From NCBI GenBank assembly GCA_002315745.1, contig DCID01000028.1:1-12450 (forward strand): a stretch of DNA of 12,450 nucleotides. The letters run 5' to 3'. The notes beneath the pieces were generated by a model, which was not told the DNA's origin, did no database searches, and worked only from the letters and a program-made list of their open reading frames with translations. Shown here one piece after another: positions 6,569 through 12,450 of the stretch; position 1 is the stretch's first letter; every line of letters starts with the position of its first letter. Source of the DNA: Bacteroidales bacterium UBA1735 (lineage in GTDB: Bacteria > Bacteroidota > Bacteroidia > Bacteroidales > Paludibacteraceae). A program made the position numbers and the translations under genes.

Positions 6569-8037
6569 GATGTGATCAGTCCATTTTTACGAATAGAGAT
6601 GAGTGTACCAAACGTGTTACCAAACTGGCTGCCTATATCGCCTGCAAGTTGAATACTAAACTCTAGTCCCCATGCTTTTTCCACATACTTCGACACTTCG
6701 ACCATCCATGCCGTGTTTTGACTAAGTTGCAGACGGGAGGCGTTGTTGTTGCCATAATTCTTGGCATGACTGACTAATGCCCGCCATTGGTACCCATAGA
6801 TGTCACCGCGTAAGCCTACATGATACACTCGTGCACGGCTATTGAGAGTATGAATCGTGCCATCCGTATTGTATATGGGGGATGTGATAAAGGGAGTACC
6901 AATAGTTTGGTAGAAATAGTTCCAACCATTGACATATACACTATTCTGATAATAGCGGTCATCGCCAGCATAGCATAATCCATCTCGATCATGCCATGGA
7001 CCAGACTGCGAGGTGGTATTCAACAATTCAAAAGTGAAGGCATTGATAAAAGGCCATTGGGATTGCTTGATGCTAAGTCCCCATAAACCATCCGTGGCAT
7101 TTTGTCCGAAGCCAATGAAAGCGGGGTTATCTTCGCTTAGGTTTTGCCAGTAGGCAGTGATACGCCATTGTGACCACTTGGCGGTTAGACTCCATTGTTG
7201 ACTGATAAGGTGATTGCCATGGGCATTAAGTTGATCATTGAGGTTAGAACCACCCGAACGCCCTAAGACGGCATCCACAAAAGAGTTCCAGTCATTGCCT
7301 AAATCGCCATAGACGGGGGAATAACCACCCCATTGCGCTACATGGTGAATCTCGTAGGCAATATTGATGGGCAGGTTACCTCCTAATTGGAGACCTGCAT
7401 AGGCGTGATGCAGTTTGGTCTTTTTGATATAGACATTGTCATTGATCCAACCATGGGTCATGCCTCCTTTAAACGCTACATAACCGAATAAACCGGGGAA
7501 AGCCGTCCATTTTTCCACACCAATAGTGATACGTGGAATAGGGTGGCTATTGCCCGAAAATAGTAAACTACCTGAACTTAATAAGGTATCTTCCGTTTCG
7601 TATAGCATAGGCTGTATACCTGCGGTGATATCGAAGATATAAAGTCGTATGTGAGCATAAAGTTGGTTGAAATAGCCAGTAGCGGTAGGCACAATGGATT
7701 GAATGGCTTCTGGGCGAGGACCTTGTACGCGTCCTGTCAGTACCACTCCAAAATCATAATCAAACCATCGATCTTGACGAGTAGTTGTTTTGACGATACC
7801 CGCATAGATATTACCACTCATAGGCATGACCGATACATCTCCGTTAGTGCGCGAGTGCAACCAGAAAGGGGCATATTGTCCAGAAGATACGACGGCTTTG
7901 ATACCCGCATCATAGTAGAGCGAGTCACCTCCTGTGCCGTCGTTGGTTATACCTGTTGGCCACCATGTCCATGTCTGCGCTGATAGAGCAAGCGTACACA
8001 GGATGAAAGCAATGATGATAGATAGTCTATGGCTCAT
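6562..8037 (-). CDS. Capsule assembly Wzi-family outer-membrane protein
   Basis: 491 residues from the ATG at 8037. An in-frame ATG at 8079 exists, but the 8037 start gives a clean Sec signal peptide (MSHRLSIIIAFILCTLALSA, cleavage about residue 20) and follows a GGAGGT. The mature protein has the Bacteroidota Wzi style: an early YDAGIKAVVSSGQYAPFWLHS, repeated short beta strands, a central IHHVAQWGGYSP and a late NGWNYFYQTIGTPFI. In Enterobacteria Wzi is an 18-strand outer-membrane barrel that anchors capsule at the surface; Bacteroidota relatives sit in exopolysaccharide or LPS gene sets and their ligands are mostly unproven. The start is 11 bp inside the Kelch lipoprotein gene, so the two are likely produced together, consistent with a surface pair. 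Assignment rests on remembered family features rather than a search. Confidence 0.82.
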   Translation of the reverse strand: MSHRLSIIIAFILCTLALSAQTWTWWPTGITNDGTGGDSLYYDAGIKAVVSSGQYAPFWLHSRTNGDVSVMPMSGNIYAGIVKTTTRQDRWFDYDFGVVLTGRVQGPRPEAIQSIVPTATGYFNQLYAHIRLYIFDITAGIQPMLYETEDTLLSSGSLLFSGNSHPIPRITIGVEKWTAFPGLFGYVAFKGGMTHGWINDNVYIKKTKLHHAYAGLQLGGNLPINIAYEIHHVAQWGGYSPVYGDLGNDWNSFVDAVLGRSGGSNLNDQLNAHGNHLISQQWSLTAKWSQWRITAYWQNLSEDNPAFIGFGQNATDGLWGLSIKQSQWPFINAFTFELLNTTSQSGPWHDRDGLCYAGDDRYYQNSVYVNGWNYFYQTIGTPFITSPIYNTDGTIHTLNSRARVYHVGLRGDIYGYQWRALVSHAKNYGNNNASRLQLSQNTAWMVEVSKYVEKAWGLEFSIQLAGDIGSQFGNTFGTLISIRKNGLITSW

Positions 8038-9007
8038 CTTTAAACCTCCATAATTGTGGGGTGGGAACAAAATGGTCATTCTCTCCTAATCCAACATAGA
8101 TATATTCGCCGATGGAAAAAGCAACATGATTGAATCGCGGTTGAGGTATGTCACCAATATACTGCCACTGATCTTTGTCGGGATTATAGCGTAGTATATC
8201 ACTCATGACATATTCGTTTGTGCCAACACCACCTAAATGGTGACCACCTATGACATAGATAGCCCGATTGTGAGCAGTCGTGGCGGCAGTGGTTCGTCCA
8301 CCATGCGGTACGGCACTTTTCTCTACCCATTGTCCTTCTGGTAAGAACTCCCCCCACCAGTCCAGACTGAATTTTCTATAACCTGTGCCGTAGAAAAAAC
8401 GCCCATTGCTTTGTGCGCCCGTTCCGCCAAAACTGCGAGTGGGGAAATCGTATGCGCCAGCATGTACATCGATGCTATCCCATTGGTTGGTAGCAATATG
8501 ATAACGGAACATGTCTCGGGTGTAGTTGCTCTCAAAGCCATACCCTACATAGATATCCGTTTCCGTCGTAAAACATACCGCTTTGTCTGTTCGACGATTG
8601 GGATAAGGTGCTAATAGTGTCCATTCGCCTGTCGTTAAATTCATTTTCCACCAATCGCGTAGGTAACTGGTAGTATCGCCCAGGTGGCCATGGAATCCTA
8701 AGCCTATATACACCTCATTTCCCACTATCCCACAAGTGGCATTCACGCGGGCGCTGAGAGGGGTTGCGATGGAAGGTAACCATTGGTCGGTGGAAGCATC
8801 ATAAATGCAGATGTTAGAAAAACATGTTCCTACAGAATCGCGTCCACCGAAGAAATAGGCTTTTTGACCATAGGTGAAACAGGTCGTTGCTACTCGTGCA
8901 TGGGGTATGGGACTGCATGTCTCCATGGCAACGGTATAATCGGGGGCATCCGAACACCCGATAAGCATCATTGCTACCACTATTGATATGACTATTTGTT
9001 TTTTCAC
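8027..9007 (-). CDS. Kelch-repeat beta-propeller lipoprotein
   Basis: 326 residues. The N-terminus is a lipoprotein signal peptide with lipobox LIGC and the lipidated Cys at residue 18; Asp residues follow at +2 and +5, which only weakly resembles the acidic export signal that sends Bacteroidota lipoproteins to the cell surface. The rest contains six Kelch-type repeats, roughly residues 39-78, 88-131, 140-177, 190-230, 236-282 and 291-323, each with a GG or G.G turn and a Y/W pair (for example AYFFGGRDSVG and DQWLP; YVIGGHHLGG and DQWQYIG). Kelch propellers in bacteria include sialic-acid mutarotases (NanM) and binding proteins; no catalytic residues can be assigned here. The start codon is GTG, overlapping the lptB stop as GTGA; internal Met residues 13-14 would destroy the signal peptide, so GTG is preferred. 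Tight coupling to the Wzi-like gene suggests a surface glycan role. Confidence 0.85.
   Translation of the reverse strand: MKKQIVISIVVAMMLIGCSDAPDYTVAMETCSPIPHARVATTCFTYGQKAYFFGGRDSVGTCFSNICIYDASTDQWLPSIATPLSARVNATCGIVGNEVYIGLGFHGHLGDTTSYLRDWWKMNLTTGEWTLLAPYPNRRTDKAVCFTTETDIYVGYGFESNYTRDMFRYHIATNQWDSIDVHAGAYDFPTRSFGGTGAQSNGRFFYGTGYRKFSLDWWGEFLPEGQWVEKSAVPHGGRTTAATTAHNRAIYVIGGHHLGGVGTNEYVMSDILRYNPDKDQWQYIGDIPQPRFNHVAFSIGEYIYVGLGENDHFVPTPQLWRFKDEP
8044..8049 (-). promoter_or_regulatory. Shine-Dalgarno-like GGAGGT before the Wzi-like gene
   Basis: On the minus strand GGAGGT (8049 down to 8044) lies 6 nt before the ATG at 8037 and inside the last codons (LWRF) of the Kelch gene. It supports the start at 8037 over the ATG at 8079. 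It may be fortuitous since it is constrained by upstream coding. Confidence 0.35.
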
Positions 9008-9744
9008 GCTTTGGTCTTTTTCTTTAACGTAAAGTCACGCCCAAGGTAGTTCTTGCGCACGATGGGGTTGGCGGCTAACTCTTCGGGGGTGCCATGGAAG
9101 AGGATCTTGCCCTCGAATAGCAAGTAGGCGCGGTCGGTGATCATCAGCGTCTCGTCCACATTATGGTCAGTAATCAGAATACCGATGTTCTTATCTTTGA
9201 GTCGCCAAACGACATCCTGTATCTCTTGCACGGCGATAGGATCGACACCCGCAAAAGGCTCGTCTAACATCACGAATTTAGGTTCGATTGCTAAACAGCG
9301 GGCTATCTCTGTACGACGACGTTCTCCACCACTGAGACGGTCACCGATGTTGTGCCGCACATGGTTGAGGTTGAACTCACTAATCAGTTCTTCCAGTTTC
9401 TTCGCTTGATACTCCTTGGTAAAGGTCGTCATCTCCAACACAGCACGGAGGTTATCCTCGACACTCATCTTGCGGAACACGCTCGCCTCTTGCGGTAGGT
9501 AACCAATACCCATCTGGGCACGCTTATACATGGGAAAATCTGTGATGTCCTGATCGTTCAGGAAGATACGTCCTGCATTAGCAGTTACGAGACCAGTCGT
9601 CATATAGAAGGTGGTTGTTTTACCTGCCCCATTGGGACCCAACAGCCCGACGATCTCGCCTTGTTCCAACTGGATGCTGACATCGTTGACTACGGTTCGC
9701 TTGCCGTATTTCTTCACTAAATGTTCGGTTCTTAATGTATCCAT
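9004..9744 (-). CDS. lptB: LptB, ATPase of the LPS export ABC transporter
   Basis: 246 residues. LptB powers the LptB2FGC complex that extracts LPS from the inner membrane for transport through LptA and LptDE. All ABC ATPase motifs are intact: Walker A GPNGAGKTT (36-44), Q-loop LPQEASVF with Q85, signature LSGGE (137-141), Walker B FVMLDE ending in D161/E162, D-loop AGVD, and switch His in ITDH (H194). The LptB style (FYMTTGLV, FPMYKRAQMGIGYLPQEASVFRKMSVEDN-like segments, and NYLGRDF near the end) separates it from LivF/LivG-type relatives. The start is ATG at 9744 (MDTLRTEHLVK); an upstream TTG at 9759 would add five unlikely residues. The gene begins 13 bp inside exonuclease III and overlaps the Kelch lipoprotein gene by 4 bp. 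Confidence 0.95.
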   Translation of the reverse strand: MDTLRTEHLVKKYGKRTVVNDVSIQLEQGEIVGLLGPNGAGKTTTFYMTTGLVTANAGRIFLNDQDITDFPMYKRAQMGIGYLPQEASVFRKMSVEDNLRAVLEMTTFTKEYQAKKLEELISEFNLNHVRHNIGDRLSGGERRRTEIARCLAIEPKFVMLDEPFAGVDPIAVQEIQDVVWRLKDKNIGILITDHNVDETLMITDRAYLLFEGKILFHGTPEELAANPIVRKNYLGRDFTLKKKTKA

Positions 9745-10493
9745 AAGCCTACAGGACAATGATCACTATGTACTACATCTTGATAAATCTTCGCATTCTC
9801 AATACGGTTGCGTAAAGGTGCGCTGACCCAATGATAATCGATGCGCCAGCCTGCGTTACGTTCGCGAGCACCAAAGCGGTAACTCCACCAACTATACTGG
9901 TTAGGCTCTTGGTTAAAGAGTCGGAAGGAATCCACTAACCCACTTGCTTCCCAACGGTCCATCCATTCGCGTTCCTCGGGCAGGAAACCACTGACACCTA
10001 TTTGCCGCTCGGGGTGGTTGATGTCGATAGGTTTATGGCAGATGTTATAGTCGCCGCAGATGACGAGGTTTGGACGCTCTTGACGTAGGGTATTAATCCA
10101 TACGAGAAAATCCTCCAAGAACTCCATCTTGAAGGACTGACGGATATCGCCGGTCGTTCCACTCGGTATATAGACGCAGACGACGGTCAGGTCACCAAAG
10201 TCCGCACGCAGCACACGCCCTTCGCTGTCGTACTTGGGATTATTCATACCGGCTACGACGCGGTCGGGTTCGGTACGGGAGAATATACATACGCCCGAGT
10301 AACCTTTCTTCTCCGCGGAGTGGATATAACTATGATAACCTAACTCCTGCATCTGTATCGTGTCTATCTGTTCGGGTTGGGCTTTGCTCTCCTGGATACA
10401 GAAGACATCGGGTTGCTCCGTTTGCAACCAGTCCAATAGCCCTTTGCTGATGGCACTTCGTATGCCGTTCAAATTATAAGATATGATTTTCAT
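9732..10493 (-). CDS. xth: Exodeoxyribonuclease III / AP endonuclease
   Basis: 253 residues, typical for the ExoIII/XthA family, a Mg-dependent DNA repair enzyme with AP endonuclease and 3'-5' exonuclease activity in the cytoplasm. Catalytic residues are all present: N7 and N9 in ISYNLNG, E35 in IQESK, Y108 in VYIP, D148/N150 in GDYN, D219 in RIDY, and D244/H245 in SDHCP; the conserved WWSYR precedes the GWRIDY block. The ATG at 10493 (MKIISYNLNG) is chosen because it starts the first beta strand of the fold; the frame is open further upstream to an ATG at 10589, but that extra 32 residues is just the protease 3' end and tandem repeat read in another frame. It shares one base with the protease stop (TAATG) and overlaps lptB by 13 bp. 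Many Bacteroidota call it exoA or xth. Confidence 0.95.
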   Translation of the reverse strand: MKIISYNLNGIRSAISKGLLDWLQTEQPDVFCIQESKAQPEQIDTIQMQELGYHSYIHSAEKKGYSGVCIFSRTEPDRVVAGMNNPKYDSEGRVLRADFGDLTVVCVYIPSGTTGDIRQSFKMEFLEDFLVWINTLRQERPNLVICGDYNICHKPIDINHPERQIGVSGFLPEEREWMDRWEASGLVDSFRLFNQEPNQYSWWSYRFGARERNAGWRIDYHWVSAPLRNRIENAKIYQDVVHSDHCPVGLWIH

Positions 10494-12295
10494 TATCGTC
10501 CTAAAATATCGTATTCCTGATGATCGCGAATAAGGATGAGTTGCCCATTGCGTAACTCTTTGCGCCATACTCCATACTCCATACTCCATACTCCCTCTTC
10601 CACCATCTCCGTGGGTGTTGGTGTTCCTCCGCAGACCTTAAAGGTGATATCGCCGTTGATCTCTTGACGGATAGCGGTGATGGGGTAGGCGGGGGCGAGG
10701 GTGGTGATGCTGTCCAATGCCCCGTACGGGTAGCAGTCGCCTTGTTTGCCCACATAGCCGCCACCATAACGCAATGTCCCGTCGGCGGGTACAAGTACAT
10801 AACTCTTATTGCTCTCGCTATTGACACTATTGCTGCGCCAACCGCTATGGTACTTCAACTGATAGGCAATCAGTCCTTCCCCGAAGGCGTACTGATCCCA
10901 ACCCACTTGCTGGTGGTTCTCCACAATCCAGTAGGCGGTGGTGTTCATCGAGTCGCAGCGTTGACCGTCCGTAGTAAGGACGCCGAAGTCACCACTCTCG
11001 CTGATGGGACGCAATGTCACATCCTCTGCGCTGTTAAGAAAATGCGGCTTGCTCCAATCCATGAACCAGCGTTGCCAACCCGTATAGGAAGAGGGGATAT
11101 AAGTGCCACCATTATAGCAACCATAATCCATCAAGTCCCAAGCACCCATGTACTTGGTCGATTTATTATACACATCGGGAATCCCCATTCCGTGGGAGAA
11201 CTCATGCACCAAGATACCCGAACCAGCAGGCACTAAGAATTTAGGATCGGCTTTGCTAAAATACCCATCCAACTCGTTGCTGCACTCGTAGGCACGCAAA
11301 GTCTTACCATCAAACTTGCCGCTGGCACTGGTGCTGTAATGCGGCCAGATGAGTTTGGATGTTTCTAATCCAAACCCTTTGTCTATATAATTAGCATCGT
11401 TTTGTCCAAAACCTGCATAGAAGATAAACACCAAATCAATATACCCATCCTTGTCACTATCGTATTGGGTAAAATCGACCGAGTCATTGACCGCCGTGCA
11501 GGCTAAGTTGGCGAGTGTACCGCCGCCACTTGTTCCAGGGAAGTCCTTATAACTCTTGTTGAGTGTTACGGGACCTACCACATCGAAGCGGGGACGGTAT
11601 TGTCCTAAGGATTGGTCTTGGAAGTATTCCGCCACCGAACCATGCATGTAGTAACTGCCATCTGCTTTCACTTGCGTGGTGAGCGGCGTGACGGCATTAA
11701 AGAGCGAATCAGCATGTTCCTTCGTCGTGGAGAAAGCATAGTCTTTGAACTCAACCATGATGACGAGGATGCGTGGAACGATAGTGCGCGTGCATATACC
11801 AGGGTTACTCATGGCGATACGTCTAGCCTGTGCTATTCTCTCCGCGCGGTCAAGTGCCATCAGCGAATCGATGTTCGGGGTGCGAGGGTCGCCCATTACG
11901 ATACGTCGTGGGCAACGATGACTATCGTCTGAACCTAATCGTGCACCATGTCGCTCGAGCCACTTCGTCTCTTTTGCGGTGCGTTGGTCGGCATCTTTGG
12001 CGATGTACTTGCTCGTCTTCGTCTTATGATGACGATGACCATTCTTATCTTTATAGGTCAGACAACTCCACTTGGCGTAACACCAATAATCTTGGTCGTT
12101 TTGCTCGACGATATAGCCGTCGGCAGTCAAACGCGCATGCCACCACTCGTCACCTACTAACTGTATATGTAATGTGTCCCCGTTCGGTTGCTCCGTCACG
12201 AAGATCCCACGACGAGCAGGCACGCGCTGCGGCGCTACTTGTGCTACCAGCATCGTGCTGATACACATTAGTCCTATCAATAATTTCTGTTTCAT
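10493..12295 (-). CDS. Secreted M6-family (immune inhibitor A-like) metalloprotease
   Basis: 600 residues with a Sec signal peptide (MKQKLLIGLMCISTMLVA, cleavage about residue 19; the Cys is not in a lipobox). An N-terminal prodomain-like part spans about 20-165 (for example GDEWWHARLTADGYIVEQ). The catalytic domain follows: ILVIMVEFKDY (176-186), VAEYFQDQSLGQYRPRFDVVG (221-241), a calcium-loop-like DSDKDGYID (279-287), and the zinc site HEFSHGMGIPD with H364, E365, H368 and D374, then WDLMDYG with a possible Met-turn M389. The C-terminus carries RNGQLILIRD..EYDILG, resembling the short conserved tail on many secreted Bacteroidales proteins, possibly a type IX secretion signal; it ends abruptly at LGR. 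Between domain and tail lies a 7-bp tandem repeat. Role likely extracellular protein breakdown. It overlaps the ABC ATPase by 4 bp (ATGA) and exonuclease III by 1 bp. Confidence 0.9.
   Translation of the reverse strand: MKQKLLIGLMCISTMLVAQVAPQRVPARRGIFVTEQPNGDTLHIQLVGDEWWHARLTADGYIVEQNDQDYWCYAKWSCLTYKDKNGHRHHKTKTSKYIAKDADQRTAKETKWLERHGARLGSDDSHRCPRRIVMGDPRTPNIDSLMALDRAERIAQARRIAMSNPGICTRTIVPRILVIMVEFKDYAFSTTKEHADSLFNAVTPLTTQVKADGSYYMHGSVAEYFQDQSLGQYRPRFDVVGPVTLNKSYKDFPGTSGGGTLANLACTAVNDSVDFTQYDSDKDGYIDLVFIFYAGFGQNDANYIDKGFGLETSKLIWPHYSTSASGKFDGKTLRAYECSNELDGYFSKADPKFLVPAGSGILVHEFSHGMGIPDVYNKSTKYMGAWDLMDYGCYNGGTYIPSSYTGWQRWFMDWSKPHFLNSAEDVTLRPISESGDFGVLTTDGQRCDSMNTTAYWIVENHQQVGWDQYAFGEGLIAYQLKYHSGWRSNSVNSESNKSYVLVPADGTLRYGGGYVGKQGDCYPYGALDSITTLAPAYPITAIRQEINGDITFKVCGGTPTPTEMVEEGVWSMEYGVWRKELRNGQLILIRDHQEYDILGR
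10565..10594 (-). repeat. Heptanucleotide tandem repeat (GGAGTAT, about 4.3 copies)
   Basis: Four perfect 7-bp units (plus-strand atactcc, preceded by cc) with no mismatches, inside the 3' end of the protease gene where they encode GVWSMEYGVW. Because 7 is not a multiple of 3, any change in copy number shifts the protease frame. The unit resembles low-complexity stretches (MEYGVWSMEYGVW) that I recall from Bacteroidales genomes, but this was not searched. Confidence 0.9.
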
Positions 12296-12450
12296 ACTTT
12301 TTGAACTTTTAGAACTTCTTGAACTTTTTGAACCTTTTTGAAGAGTTCACTTGCGAACACAAAATCATTGAGTGCCTCATTATCGGAGTGGAAGATATCA
12401 TGTCGATTACCTTGCCATTCCTTGCGGCCGTTCTTGAGGAACACGATGTT
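12292..12450 (-). CDS. ABC transporter ATP-binding protein, C-terminal end (MlaF-like), 5' end outside window
   Basis: The minus-strand frame is open from 12450 and ends at TGA 12294-12292, giving 52 residues. It begins NIVFLKNGRKEWQGNRHDIF and continues HSDNEALNDFVFASELFKK. The pattern 'hydrophobic strand, G.. EW.G... ..DI..SDN..LNDFVFAS' matches the C-terminal end of MlaF/Mkl-type ABC ATPases in Bacteroidota, which power phospholipid transport with MlaE and MlaD-type partners in the inner membrane. All Walker motifs would lie outside the window, so the family call rests on this tail only. The final 13 residues (VQKVQEVLKVQKV) are a repeat-derived extension. It overlaps the protease start by 4 bp (ATGA). 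Confidence 0.65.
   Translation of the reverse strand, partial: NIVFLKNGRKEWQGNRHDIFHSDNEALNDFVFASELFKKVQKVQEVLKVQKV
12296..12341 (-). repeat. Degenerate 9-bp tandem repeat (AAAAGTTCA-like, about 5 copies)
   Basis: On the minus strand, units close to TCAAAAAGT occur at 12296-12304, 12305-12313, 12314-12322 and 12323-12331, followed by a 10-bp variant at 12332-12341. They encode the last residues of the ABC ATPase (VQKVQEVLKVQKV) and end directly at the protease ATG. The 9-bp period keeps the frame, so copy changes would add or remove three residues. Confidence 0.8.

Noticed and set aside
8038..8079. Longer start of the Wzi-like protein (14 extra residues)
   Set aside because: It would put a Pro/His-rich stretch ahead of a clean signal peptide and deepen the overlap with the Kelch gene; 8037 has a GGAGGT at proper spacing.
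10494..10589. Upstream extension of exonuclease III starting in the 7-bp repeat
   Set aside because: The 32 extra residues come from the protease 3' end read out of frame and precede the conserved first strand MKIISYNLNG; the ATG at 10493 fits the family length.
11830..12261. 143-residue open frame antisense to the protease N-terminal region
   Set aside because: Arg/Ser/His-rich shadow of real codons on the minus strand; no recognisable fold.
1..12450. Mobile element, CRISPR array, tRNA or rRNA
   Set aside because: No transposase, integrase, spaced direct repeats, cloverleaf or rRNA-like sequence was seen; all of the window except 3 bp is assigned to protein-coding genes.

Overview
The window reads as a chromosomal fragment from a Gram-negative Bacteroidota bacterium, most likely order Bacteroidales and probably an uncultured gut or oral type lineage. 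The protein styles support this: a Wzi-family capsule assembly protein of the Bacteroidetes type, a Bacteroidetes-style LptB, an M6 metalloprotease with a C-terminal NGQL..IRD..Y tail like those on many secreted Bacteroidales proteins, and a Kdo/LPS-kinase-like domain. Family or genus cannot be fixed from sequence reading alone. I see no phage, transposon, CRISPR, rRNA or tRNA signal.

Layout: five genes run on the + strand (grpE C-terminal part, dnaJ, two predicted outer-membrane beta-barrel proteins of unknown function, and an LpxL/HtrB-type lipid A acyltransferase; 1-4497). Eight genes run on the - strand from the right edge towards the middle: the C-terminal end of an ABC ATPase resembling MlaF, an M6 metalloprotease, exonuclease III, LptB, a Kelch-repeat lipoprotein, a Wzi-like outer-membrane protein, a GT2-type glycosyltransferase, and a GT2 glycosyltransferase fused to an LPS-kinase-like domain (12450-4485). 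The two arrays converge and overlap tail to tail at 4485-4497.

The most striking global property is compaction. With starts corrected from the sequence, 11 of the 12 gene junctions overlap (by 1-13 bp) and the remaining one (grpE-dnaJ) has a 3-bp gap, so only positions 334-336 are non-coding in the whole window. Each array is therefore probably one transcript with translational coupling. Promoters and terminators must lie outside the window or inside coding sequence. Two starts at such overlaps are non-ATG (GTG for the Kelch lipoprotein, TTG for the GT2-kinase fusion).

Functionally, most genes besides the chaperones and exonuclease III serve the cell envelope: lipid A acylation, core sugar transfer and phosphorylation, LPS export ATPase, capsule or surface assembly, lipid-transport ATPase, and secreted or surface proteins. 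The places most worth a second look are the GT2-kinase fusion; a 7-bp tandem repeat inside the 3' end of the protease gene, where one unit gained would join the protease in frame to exonuclease III and one unit lost would replace its C-terminal tail; a 9-bp repeat that forms the C-terminal tail of the ABC ATPase just before the protease start; and the two unknown barrel proteins coupled to grpE-dnaJ.
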